A stretch of DNA of 64,000 nucleotides from Antitrichia curtipendula. Its lineage: Eukaryota; Streptophyta; Bryopsida; Hypnales; Leucodontaceae. The stretch is from positions 8,695,001 through 8,759,000 of the forward strand of contig OX579636.1 of the NCBI GenBank assembly GCA_951230915.1, read 5' to 3'. Each line of letters begins with the position of its first letter. Position 1 is the first letter of the stretch. Positions 12,689 through 23,900 of the stretch are shown here, piece after piece. Made by a program: the position numbers and the translations under genes. Below the pieces are notes generated by a model. The model ran no database searches and was not told the DNA's origin. It saw only the letters and a program-made list of their open reading frames with translations.

Positions 12689-14247
12689 TTAACCCATAAA
12701 GGATCAAAGCCCTTTTTCCATCAAAACTCACTCAAATCTGCCACTTCTATTGCAAAGAGCAAAAACTTAAATTTTTTTTTTACATATCTAACTATAGGAT
12801 CATATAATAGACTAGTAGAATGTATACAAAAAAAATTCAAAAACTTTGACCTTATAGATTGCAAGATACTTGCATCCAAAATGAAGAAAACAAGTTCTTT
12901 TGCACCTTGCTTGACTAGATTTTTTCACTTTGAATCTTTTTAATCCTAAATGTCCAAGGCACCCAAATCTGATGTGTGCAAAACTTTGAAGTTAAATAAA
13001 ACCTAACCAAGTTGCTATTTTTAGATTTTTATACTTTTGAAAAGTTCTCCTTGAAGTCTAGTTTTAGCATCAAAAATTTAATCTTAAAAATAAATTTTAG
13101 TGATTTTTCTATTCAAGATTTTGTGCAAGGGTACCCATTGCAATCTTGACTTCTCGTAGTGTTGAGAGCTCTTGAAAATGAGACTCAAATACACTAGATC
13201 ATGGAGAAAAAATCACATTCAAAATTCATTCAAAAAAATTGTAAAAGAGATTTTAAGAAGCCATAAATTGAATGGGGCTACACATGTTAGGCCTTTAACT
13301 TCATATGTTTTTGGTCACCAACTTTTTAGATTTGACTTGTGAAAAGAGGATTGAAAGACTTCACATCACTTTTGTAGTTTTAACACCCTCGTGGTCAAAC
13401 ATTATAATCTTTCACTTCATATGTGATATTGTTGTATTTTCTTTTCCTATGAGATCTCTAACATGTCTAGTTTGAATTTGAACAGTTACAATTCCAAAAA
13501 AAATAGATACAACTTATCAAAATGTTGTCTTTTTGTTCAATTTAGAACAAATTTCAAGATGCTCAAAATAGGCCTTGGGCATTTAGGGATTAACTTAAAT
13601 TTTTTGTACTATCAATTTTGATTTTTTAAGTTTTTATATTGAATACTTGAGTTGAGAATCTAAGAAAAAAAATTCAAGAAAAATGCACTTAATTTTTATT
13701 CATTAAAAAATTGTTTAGTAGAAGTAGGTTCAAGATTGAAGGAAAAATTAAATCGTTAATAGCTCCAAGATGAAATTGAAATACAATAATCCCAATGTTG
13801 AGATTGTTCTAGCAAGCAAATACAACCCTATGTAACAATTGATTTTGGAAAATTGTAAAATTTGCATTCAAAAATGAATCCTATAAGTTATTTTTTCAAA
13901 AAGATGCTTAGATTGCCCCAAAAAATAAGATTGTCCATAACTTTCTCATCACAAGTCTAAATGGAATGAATTAAAGCTTCAAATTTAGACAAAATTATAT
14001 AGTTTTGGGAAAAAAATTTAATTTTTTCGAATTTTTTTGATTTTTTGGTGCTCCTTGCCAGTCTCCATTTTGGGCTTATTGTGCCATAACTTTTTCTCCC
14101 AGGCACCGGTTGAAGTAAAAATTGTATGCTCACAAAGTTCTTGCAAAACCACACATTGTCAAAAAAATTCACTAAAAATTGAGGTCGTAGGAACCTGCTC
14201 AAACCCAAATTGTCCCTTAAGGGGACAAACAATTTTTTAGGGGTTAA
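12689..14247 (+). mobile_element. Middle TTAA element of the nest, CCCCTAAAGG group
   Basis: TTAA lies at 12689-12692 and 14244-14247. The left end is CCCATAAAGGATC and the right end TTTTTTAGGGG. The left part (about 12693-12939) resembles the element at 9237: the words catcaaaact and gattgcaagata occur in the same order. It is itself split by the insertion at 12940-13593. Removing it restores the outer element with one TTAA and only one substitution against the intact relative. Confidence 0.8.
12940..13593. mobile_element. Innermost TTAA element of the nest, 654 bp
   Basis: TTAA lies at 12940-12943 and 13590-13593. The ends are TCCTAAATGTCCAAGGC and GCCTTGGGCATTTAGGGA, inverted with few mismatches. 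It is intact and belongs to the same subfamily as the outermost element, so one subfamily has inserted into an element that had already inserted into a sibling copy. Confidence 0.85.
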
Positions 14248-14607
14248 AAAAATTGTAGAGTAGATTTTGAGAATCCATAAATTGATTGGAATTATACATA
14301 TTAGGCCCTTTATCTTTATATTTTTTTGGTCACCAAATTTTTAGATTTGACATTTGAAAAGAGGATTGAAAGACTTCTAATCACTTTTGTAGTTTTAAAA
14401 CCCTCATGATTAAACATTATGATGTTTCAATCTGTAAGTGATATTGTTGTATTTTTTTTTCCTATGTGATCTCTAACATGTCTAGTTTGAATTTATATGG
14501 TTACAACTAAAAACAAATTGATACAATATATCAAAATGTTGGCTTTTTGTTCAACTTAGAGCAATTTCTTAGAAGCTCAAAAAAGGTGTTGGACATTTAG
14601 AGGTTAA

Positions 14608-15238
14608 AGATCTTGAATTATAAAATACATCTTTATAGACATGTAGCCCCACCTTGAAACCCTCCCCTCTACAAAATCAACAACTGTTCGATTTGAAAAG
14701 AAACAATACCTCCCTATGAAAAATCAACAACCGTGCAATTTGAAAAGAAAACAATAATCCTAGTGCCGTGCAATTTGACTTGAAATAGCCGTTAGTACAA
14801 GTGCTCCATTTGCTCAAATCATCTATTTGCCTTTCAAAATTACAAGTGACGGTCACAATAATTGTATTGAATCCCGCCTATGTTGTAAGGATGTTGTTGG
14901 AGAAGATAGTCCCCCCCCCCCTGACATTGGTGACATTGTTTAGATCAAGTGCGGCAATTAATAGCAGTGTAAAATTACAATTTGTACATGATAACTAAAG
15001 TTGATTTTGATATTCTTTATGGAAAGCTTGAAACTTAGCAAATTGCAGTTACCTTGACGTAGATGTAAAGTCATTTGATGGTTATTTTGACATGATGCTT
15101 CTTGTTTGGGTATCTAGATTCTATGACTTGTATAATTATACCAACTTATCACTTATACTACTAATGTTTGAGAAAAATTCTTGGTAATAAGTTAGTTAAT
15201 GACAATTCATTGAAAAGTTAATAATAAAGGTGCTTCAA
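14608..15238. other. Gene-free spacer
   Basis: The short direct repeat of caatttgaaaagaaaacaat-type words near 14690-14780 is the only structure noted. A C-run of about ten bases is at about 14910. No supported gene. Confidence 0.5.
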
Positions 15239-16181
15239 TTAACCCCTAAAGGACCAAACACTGTTTTTTGACAACATAGCGATTTTGGGCAGCTCACTCT
15301 GACCGGAGTTTTTCTTTTTTTTCTTTGAAATTTTCACGTAAGATGTGCCCGAGGAGTAGCTTTAAGGTCCAACAATTTTCATAACTTTTGACTACAAGGT
15401 TAAAAAGTTATTGCATGATATGTCATTTTCACTGTTCGGCGGGCAGCCGGGGCAGCAAAAAAAACTTCTTTAAAAATCACTTTTAAAAAAAATAAAATTT
15501 GAAATTGGTTTTTTAGATTTATATGTACGTGGGAGGCTTTGAATCATTCCATTCCGATCTATGAGTCAAAAGTTATGAGGATTCTTAGTTTGAGGGTAGT
15601 TATGGAATCTCTACTCTATAATAAACTTTGGAGTCCTTTATTTAACTCGATTTTCAATATTTTTGAAAAAAAATAAAAACATTGGGTGTAGATTGTTTAT
15701 TACAACATTACAATCGTTGGGATTGGCATTTTTCAATTTCATAAATAAATTCTTGACAATTTAGTGTTTTGAATCATTCTCTACCTCTTCCTACTTACTA
15801 TTTTTTTCCTATATGTTGTACAATTCCAAATGATCTGAAATTTTTCAAGCATGTAGACAACTTGCCTTGAAGAATAAATCCAAAGAGTAACCATCATTTT
15901 GGACATTTTTTCATACAAATGTGACCTTGTGAAGGGCAGCTGCCCGTTTTTTCGCAGGGACAAAAAAAGGATTTTTGTCAATTCAAACGCTAATATATTG
16001 CAATCCACTTGGTGGAAAATTCTGAAATTTTTTCCACATCTTCTTAAACAAGTTTACTACAAGATCCTACGGCTACAAGTGTCCAAAAATGTTTTTTTTT
16101 CTAAAATTTGGCACTAGTATTAGAAATGGCAGTTCTGGAGCGTTTTTGGTGAAAACATAGTCAAAAACCTTTAGGGGTTAA
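15239..16181 (-). mobile_element. TTAA element (CCCCTAAAGG ends), 943 bp
   Basis: TTAA lies at 15239-15242 and 16178-16181, with ends CCCCTAAAGGACC and CCTTTAGGGG. It is the same element as 9237-10169 in opposite orientation. GGGCAGC words occur near 15288, 15440 and 15944, the last as the palindrome GGGCAGCTGCCC. A 72-codon frame at 15899-16117 is shared, diverged, with other copies (see findings). Confidence 0.85.
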
Positions 16182-16369
16182 TCTTCCTATCTATGAATGT
16201 GAAATTGATAGCAACATATGCAGACTGAGGGCTTCACATGCAAAAGTTCCAGGATCACAACACAAGTGTCCGAATTGATGTAGATACCAGCAAACACTAT
16301 TTTCCACTTTGGAGAATTCTCAACAAGTGGAATGTCTATCTAGATGCACAACTGAAAGTTGTTGCAATT

Positions 16370-17314
16370 TTGACCCCTAAAGGTCAGAGACTATGTTTTC
16401 ATCGAAATCGCTCACAAACTGCCATTTCTAGTACAAGTACCAAATTTTGAAAAAAAAACATTTTCTGGGAAAATGTAATAGTAGGATCTTGTAATACACT
16501 AGTTTAAAAAGTTGTGGAAAAAATTTCAGAAATTTCCACCTTGTGGATTGCAAGATAATAGCATTTGAATTGACAAATATCCTTTTTTTGTCCCTGCGAA
16601 AATCCGGGCAGCTGCACTTCACAAGGTCACATTTGTATGAAAAAATGTCCAAAATGGTGGTTTCTCTTTAGATTAATTCTTCAAGGCAAGTTGGCTACAT
16701 TATTGAAAATTTTCAGATCATTTGGAATTGTAAAACATATAGGAAGAAAATAGTAAGTAGAAAGAGGTAGAGAATGATTCAAAACACTAAATTGTTAAGA
16801 ATTTAGATATGGAATTGAAAAATGTCAATCCCAATGGTTGTAATGTTGTAATAAACAATCTACACCCAATGTTTGTTTGTTTTTTCAAAAATAATGGAAA
16901 TTGAGTTAAGTAAAGGGCTTCAAAGTTTATTTTAGAGTATAGATTCCATAACTACCCTCAAACTAAGAATCCTCATAACTTTTGACTCATTAATTGAAAT
17001 GGAATGATCAAAAGCTTTCCATGTGTATATAAATCAAAAGAACCAATTTCATATATATATTTTTTTTAAGAAGTGATTTTTAAAGAAGTTTTTTGAGCTA
17101 CCTAGGCTGCCCGCCGAATAATGAAAATGACATATCATGCAATAACTTTTTAACCAAGTAGTCAAAAGTTATGAAAATTGTTGGGTCTTACACCTATTCC
17201 TTGGGCACATCTTGCATAAAAATTTCAAAGAAAAAAAATAAAAATTTCATTTGTAGTGAGCTGCCCAAAATCGCTATGTTTTCAAAAAACAATGTTTGGT
17301 CCTTTAGGGGTTAA
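16370..17314 (+). mobile_element. TTAA element (CCCCTAAAGG ends), 945 bp
   Basis: The left flank is TTGA at 16370-16373, a one-base variant of TTAA; the right flank is TTAA at 17311-17314. The ends are CCCCTAAAGGTC and GTCCTTTAGGGG. It is an inverted copy of its neighbour at 15239-16181, only 188 bp away, so the pair can fold into a long hairpin. Confidence 0.85.
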
Positions 17315-17443
17315 AACAACAGGAAATCAACCAGGCTCTTTAAGGAATTCCTCGTGGATATAATTTGACACTTAACAAACAAACATACCTCTGTCAAAGA
17401 AGAGACTTGCATTTGAAAGCACAAAGAAGGACTATGAAGAGTA

Positions 17444-17881
<438 letters not shown>

Positions 17882-18281
17882 GAAATTGAAATTTTTAATG
17901 TAATTGAAGATTTATTGCAAAAAAAAAGGAATTGAGGAGGAAGGAAGTAAATTTGAAGATTGAGTGTTTCAATGTAGGGAATTGAAAATTATTTCTTGTC
18001 CAATGACTACATGCCGCGTGTACAAAAATTATTCCTTGACTACCCTACTACTAAGCTTATACATAGTTTTACAGTATCACCCCAAAAGAGGCAGTAACTG
18101 CATGACTATAGTTGAATACAACAATAGTTACCTTGATGATATAATTCCAGTGTCGGAATGTCCAAGCGGGCTATGGTGTCTAGGGTTAGGGTTCTCTGTG
18201 TCGTCGGTTATGGTCACGGGAATAACAGCACCGATGCTGTTATATCGATTGTTGCAAAATTTGTAGATAGGTAGGTTGGCT
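17882..18281 (+). promoter_or_regulatory. Upstream region of the LFR-like gene
   Basis: This is non-coding sequence between the microsatellite and the start codon. A ctagggttagggtt block at about 18180 resembles the TAGGG-type boxes common in plant leaders of housekeeping genes. No TATA box was assigned. Confidence 0.4.
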
Positions 18282-19640
18282 ATGGCGGGGCCAGCAGGGG
18301 CGGGTGGAGGGAGCGGGCAGAAACGGGGGCGTCTTGGAGCGGCGAGCACCGGAGCTCCGATTCACGCAACCCACACGGAGAATCATGCGAATGCAGGGGC
18401 AGTGCAGCAGCATCAGCTGCTCCCCGTCGGCCCGACGCTGCAAGTTCTGCCCAACTTCGCGGACCAGCATACGAAGCGAATCGTCATGGCATTGCAGAGC
18501 GGATTGAAAGGCGAGCTCGCGTGGGCGATTAACGCCTTGACGCTCCTGAGTTTCAAGGAGAAGGACGACACGCGCACCAAGGACGCGACCCCGCTGGCGA
18601 AAGTCCCCGGGTTGCTGGACTCCCTTCTTGACGTGATTCGCGAATGGCGTGACGTCGCTCAAGAGCGCGTGTTCGCCAAGCTTTCGCGTCCGCGCTTGCT
18701 GGGAGCCGATCAGCCATACACGGGCTTTGGCCTCGAGTACGAAATCTCCAGCCCTGACGACGCAGTGGTGCGAATCAGAGCAAAGAATGCTCAAGGCGAA
18801 GACGATGCCGCTGATGAGGGGTGGTGCTGGGACGAGGAAGGTCTTTTCAATCTCGACGAAATCGGTCGCCATGAGAAACAGCTCTGCGCCGTGGCGGTCT
18901 CGAACGTGCTGCGCAACTTGTCGTTCATGCCGGAGAATGAACCGTCGATGGCACAGCACCGCCAGTGCTTAGAAACCCTAATTACCGTCTTGGAGAATCA
19001 CGAGATGGAGGACGAGGAGTTTGTGACCAACTCGGTGGAAACTCTTTTGAACTTCGCTCCGTTCTTGTGTTTTAAGAATTTCACGAACGGGAGAAGCCCC
19101 ACGATGTCGGAGAAGCGAGTGCTCGATGCGGTGATGACGATGCTGCTGTCGCCCGTAGTGCCCTGGCACAGCAGTGCAGCCGAGCTTCTTGGCCGGCTCG
19201 TAGTAAACCCTGACAACGAACCTTCGCTCTTGCCGTTCGTCCCTCAGATCTTCCCACGTTTGGTAGAGTTTTTAAGCACGGAGGCATCCGGTGAAGCGCT
19301 CGCTGCAGCGGTGGCTGCATTGCACAACTTCGCGGAGATCAACACGGAGTGCCGCTTGCGGCTCGCGAGTGAGCGTTGGGCTATAGAGAGGCTGCTGAGA
19401 GTGGTGAGTCCTGGGAATCATCAACCACAGGAAGTGTGTCGCAAGGCGGCTCTGACGCTGGAGAGCTTGACCTCGGAACCGCAGAATCGAGCGTTGATGC
19501 TCTCTTTCGAGAGCACGATCGCGGATTTGGCGGTTGTGGACCAGCGCACATCGGAAGTTTTTGCTCGCATTCTTTGGGAGCTCAGTTCGGGGATCAGCTC
19601 CAAGGTGGGATCCCTTCGAGGCGTTTGGGGATCATCGTAG
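18282..19640 (+). CDS. LFR: LFR-like armadillo-repeat SWI/SNF subunit (BAF250 C-terminal-like)
   Basis: A single exon encodes 452 residues from the first in-frame ATG (MAGPAGAGG). I recognise it as the plant LEAF AND FLOWER RELATED type: a Gly/Ala-rich basic N-terminus, then VGPTLQVLPNFADQHTKRIV (about 49-68), SGLKGELAWAINALTLLSFK (about 73-92) and TPLAKVPGLLDSLL. A Trp/acidic EGWCWDEEGLFNLDEIGRHE segment follows at about 179-198, then NVLRNLSFMPENEPSMA (about 208-223) and helical armadillo-like repeats to the end. LFR is a nuclear component of plant SWI/SNF chromatin remodellers related to animal BAF250/ARID1 C-termini. Length is close to that of the angiosperm protein. Identification is by motif memory, without a search. 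Confidence 0.85.
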   Translation: MAGPAGAGGGSGQKRGRLGAASTGAPIHATHTENHANAGAVQQHQLLPVGPTLQVLPNFADQHTKRIVMALQSGLKGELAWAINALTLLSFKEKDDTRTKDATPLAKVPGLLDSLLDVIREWRDVAQERVFAKLSRPRLLGADQPYTGFGLEYEISSPDDAVVRIRAKNAQGEDDAADEGWCWDEEGLFNLDEIGRHEKQLCAVAVSNVLRNLSFMPENEPSMAQHRQCLETLITVLENHEMEDEEFVTNSVETLLNFAPFLCFKNFTNGRSPTMSEKRVLDAVMTMLLSPVVPWHSSAAELLGRLVVNPDNEPSLLPFVPQIFPRLVEFLSTEASGEALAAAVAALHNFAEINTECRLRLASERWAIERLLRVVSPGNHQPQEVCRKAALTLESLTSEPQNRALMLSFESTIADLAVVDQRTSEVFARILWELSSGISSKVGSLRGVWGSS

Positions 19641-20941
19641 TAGCCCAGACACTCGTTTAGGCACTCAATAATGTACAGATTTGCTATTAAAAGAACGCTC
19701 CAGCTCTCTCAGATTGGCTGATGCTGCCGTTAGCAACATGCATCGATTGTGGGAGCGACCATTGAGAGCACTCATTCAAATTCTTGAACTCCAGCAGTTC
19801 AATTGTTGTCCAACAAGTCGGCTCTGATTTTGAGGAAGGCCAGCATCAGCCAGCATTGCAGGAGATTCAATACTTGTTCTCTCTAGTGTTTGAATCTCTG
19901 ATGTCAATAAGCTGGGACTGAATACTCATTCACCCTCACATTTTTGTCTCGAGGGCAGGCGTAAGTCACTGGAACAGCGACATGACTTATGTTTTCATTT
20001 GGAGACTTGAACGGTGCAGACGAAAGCTAACTCATGAATATGCCCAATTGGTAGTGTGGAGGCCCAATTCTGTAGCCTCACTTGTGACTTGTAGAAGCAA
20101 ATTCTAGTGGCCTATATTCTTAGAAAAACAAGTGGATTCACTTATTGTGTGAGTGAATGTAAGGGCCATTTGAGAGTGAAAAATTTGAGAGTGCTACTTC
20201 CTGATTTTGAGCACCAGCAGTTTCTTTCGAGCGATTTAGCTCTGATTTGGAAGGCCAGCAGCGTTACAAGGGAATCAATAATTGTTCTCTCCATTGTGAA
20301 TCTCAAGAGTCCAATAAAGCTGCGACTGAGACCCTCCCTGAAGTGCGGTATGTTCCTAGACTATCCTGCTCTTGCGATTCCGAAGATCCAGTTAGAGCTG
20401 CTCTCATTTCCCACGCAAATGAGAAACCAAATGAAGAACGCAAATGAAGAAGTTTCATCCCAGGACTTTTCGCGAGCTTTTGAGGATAGGTGCTGTTGTG
20501 GTCGATTTGTGTCATCTGATAAGAGCTGTCTCTACGGATGATAATTCGTAGAAACCCCACGTGGTCCTCGAGGAGATTGCTTTATACTCTTTCCATCCAA
20601 TTTTCAAAGCCTTTGACTGTATGGATGTTGAAATATCTTCAATCAAAGTTGAGTTTTTTTAAACTAAGAAAAAAAAAGTATTCTTGCAAGGCAAAATGAC
20701 ATTGAGGTGTATATCTCAAAATTTTCACAAAAGAAGAGTTTGCCATTTATGACTAAATGCAATTATGAAAAGCTAAGAACATGAATGCGGATTTTCACAA
20801 CACTAATAGAAAGGTGGTCTTGGGGAACCAAGCTACAATGCTAGAACATGGTTCCAGAGGCCCAAACGGAGCATAGAATGAAGGATTTTGAAGTTCCACG
20901 ACATGAGCATATGCCAGTCCTTTCAGTGTCACGTAGCACAA
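19641..20941 (+). other. 3' flank of LFR with a diverged tandem duplication
   Basis: About 19770-19925 and 20195-20325 are related in direct orientation. Shared words are gattttgag, caccagcagtt or ccagcagtt, gctctgatttKgaggaaggccagca, aatcaataMttgttctctc and aataaRctg. A 144-codon frame at 20107-20541 overlaps this repeat but shows no recognisable protein features, so it is not annotated as a gene. Confidence 0.55.
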
Positions 20942-23900
20942 TCACGGTTTCCAGTAGGTGGAATTCGGGTCACCAGCCATGGCCTCGGGGTATTGCTGCA
21001 CCCACTTCGAACATTCTAGAGATCTGATTTTCTGCTGTTCGGGAGACAAGCCACGCACCCACTCCGGAATTGCGGAGGGCAAGCTCGTGCTTTCAGCTGC
21101 CCAACCTTGAATCTTCGTGGTGCGTGGTATGCGCAGCTCCTCAAACCTGAAGAAAAAATTGCATCATGTAAGCATGCTTGTAGAACAGCCCATTTCAAGA
21201 CAATTGATACCTACTCCGGTGAACAAAGAAACCGAAGATCCGTTGTAAGCACAGTTAAGTTCTACATAAACTCCGTTGCAACCGTGCGGATGTAGGAGAG
21301 ATACAAAGCAGGGACAATACTTTCTCACAGCAGCAGGAATGGTTTCTGCAGGAGCTGGACTCGCAAAAGCCTCATGGAGAAGCAGAGAGAGCTGGTGGGC
21401 ATCTTCAAACGCGGTCCGAGCACCCTGACCAGGGCCGGGATACATCCCGTGAGCAGCTGCACATCCATTCCAGAAACGGTAAATGGATCAGAAACCCTGC
21501 TAGACAAGAATAGAGAATCAAGTAGAGGATAACAAATCATTGGAGAAATATGCTTTATAAGATTTCTTCAACTACAGGGTTCCCATTTCTATTCATGACC
21601 TAATCCCCTATTTCTCTTAAATATTATTCGACTCAGAAGTTTCATTAGAATTGTCAATAGTGAACCACTTCCTTGAACAATCCATATGCGTAGATGATCC
21701 ACACTGAAAGTTTTATGTACAACGTGACACCACTATTCATATGAACATGCAACGACGATGGGAACTGCTAGGGTCCAAATTCTCTCACATGCTCTCGAAT
21801 GTCATATGGTGAGTGCAACACAAAGAAATACCAAAATTTATGAGAGGAAATTGGATTCTTATGCAAGAATTCGAACAAGAAAGCAATGAACTGGACTCTT
21901 GTCCAAGGATGCTGTTGGAATAGCACTATTACCATCGCCCAAAAGCACAATGCGCTTGCTGAAATCGCTCCAACATGTGAGAGGAAGGCGATCATACGCT
22001 CTGGCTTCCCGAACTGCATCAGGATTGGTGCCCTCAATGGCTTCTCGAAGATTCCCGACCCACTCCAGATCCTCCGTTTGCCTCAAAGCCCGGACTTTCC
22101 TCACATCCCGACCATGAGCCTCAAGATCTTGAGCATAAGCCTCCTTGATCGCGCCACTCGTATCAACCGTCCGCACCTGCCACATAGTTAACCCGCGACC
22201 TGGCATTACCATCAAGCTGCTCAGTACCATCTAATAAGGTAGTGGATACTACTTGTGCGAGTTTATATAATTATTAAAACATATGCAGGAGAGTGATTTT
22301 GGGAGATCGGTGGAGAGATTTTTGAGTACAAGAGCTAAATCCGTTGAGGTCAAGGTTTTTATCCTATGTATGAATTACTTATGCAACCATTCAAAGTACT
22401 GTAGAAGGGTGTAGATCACTGTTGACGGGGCAGCAGACAACACCATTTCCATTTCAATGATCAGTGGTCATTGAGACAAGTCGTACTTACATCAATTCCT
22501 TTTTTCAAGGTCCCCTGAGTGTAGAAATCGACACAGTCCCCTCCCCTAAGGACGCCTTTACCATGAAAAATATGAACCAAGAGTGAATGAAGAGAAAATC
22601 AGTGAAGCTGAAGGGCAAGCCTACCAGCATCAAGGAGGAACACAGATTTATCGCTGATTGCATTTCTGTATCTAAAGAACCTCAATTCGCCTTTTCCATG
22701 CAGATTTAGGGAGCTGACACAGGTACACATCATCACAAAAGAGCCCCCATTAGATTGACAAAGTAATTAATGTTGAATTATTAGGCATTAAATGTGCCGG
22801 TAGTCTTAACGCTAACATTAGTGTGAAGCAAAAGGTGACAACTCCATGTTAGTCTGACGTTCGAATCATTGACAATAGATTGATTTCACATTGCCAACTA
22901 TTGAGTAAATATTAAATCAACATTCAGTTAACACTATCATAGTAACTGATACGAGATTAACGTGCCATTTATAACTGCCAGTCCAAAGGGTATCTTTTGA
23001 AATGAAACCTGATCAAACTCATCTGGCGAAAACAGTGCAAACTTAAAGAAATTCGGCAGCTACAGGCAAAACAAAACCCTTCTGCAGCTTCAAGCATAGT
23101 GCGTACCCCAATGGAGAAGATAGAGGACGAGATGTACTAAACTAATGGGTAGTCTGAAATGCACACTTACTTTTGAACCTAAAACGGTTATAAGAAAACT
23201 CATACCAGCTGAACCTTGAATATCTGCTGTGGGGTGTAAAGATTATATTTTCCAGGATATCGGTATATCCCGTTGGGTTTACCACTGGTTTGTGCTTTAA
23301 TAATTCGTAACTGATGCACATTCACTTCTTTACCTGACATCCTCGGTACGAATCAGAGCGTTCCAAGTAGTGTGAAGAAGATCGCGAGGCTCATCACCAA
23401 CCATGACCTTCCGCACTTGAGATTGCATACCGTCCACACCCACCACCATCTTCGCTCGCACCACTTTTGTATGAACAGGCGATGGGCTGCTGCAGCCCTC
23501 CTCTGCAGACACTTCAAAGCGTGCCTCCACACCTCCCTTACCAAATAAAAGCAATCAGTAGTATACCATAGTATCCCTACTTTAGAGACAACAAACAACC
23601 CCGTGCTAAAAAAGCTTCAGAGGAAGTCAAGAAAGGAAATGTTCCACGTTGATCGATACCTCAACGATGCTGTAGTCAAGGGATGCTTGTCGCCAGTGGA
23701 GCAAGCTTTGGTACAATCCTGAGTACAATCTTCATTCTAATCCTCACTGTTTGCAAACTTGGAGTATCGTATATTTTGACAATCTAAGAATGACACCATT
23801 CATCCCTGGAACTCATTCTCCGTGAAGACCATAGCTTTCTACATTTTAAACCACTGCTCACTCTTGAGACAGGAAAAGAACTGCATGCTGTAGAGTCTTA

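Larger units (their letters stand above)
12400..14607. mobile_element. Outer TTAA element of a three-level nest
   Basis: The TTAA copies are at 12400-12403 and 14604-14607, with ends CCCCTAAATG and CATTTAGAGG. The element body is split: 12404-12688 on the left and 14248-14603 on the right. Joined, these match the intact copy at 12940-13593 along its length, including words such as aaataaaacctaaYcaagtt and gaaaagaggattgaaagact. The interruption is the element at 12689-14247. Confidence 0.85.

Noticed and set aside
18130..18200. tRNA-like opening words near tcggaatgtccaagcggg
   Set aside because: No acceptor-stem pairing or T-loop consensus follows; it is more likely part of the LFR leader.
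20107..20541. 144-codon plus-strand frame
   Set aside because: It overlaps a local duplication, has no recognisable domain, and its codon use does not resemble the neighbouring genes.
23206..23284. Candidate extra exon of the FAD monooxygenase with good splice borders
   Set aside because: Its exit phase does not match the next exon, whereas exon 3 joins the exon at 22713-22625 directly in frame.
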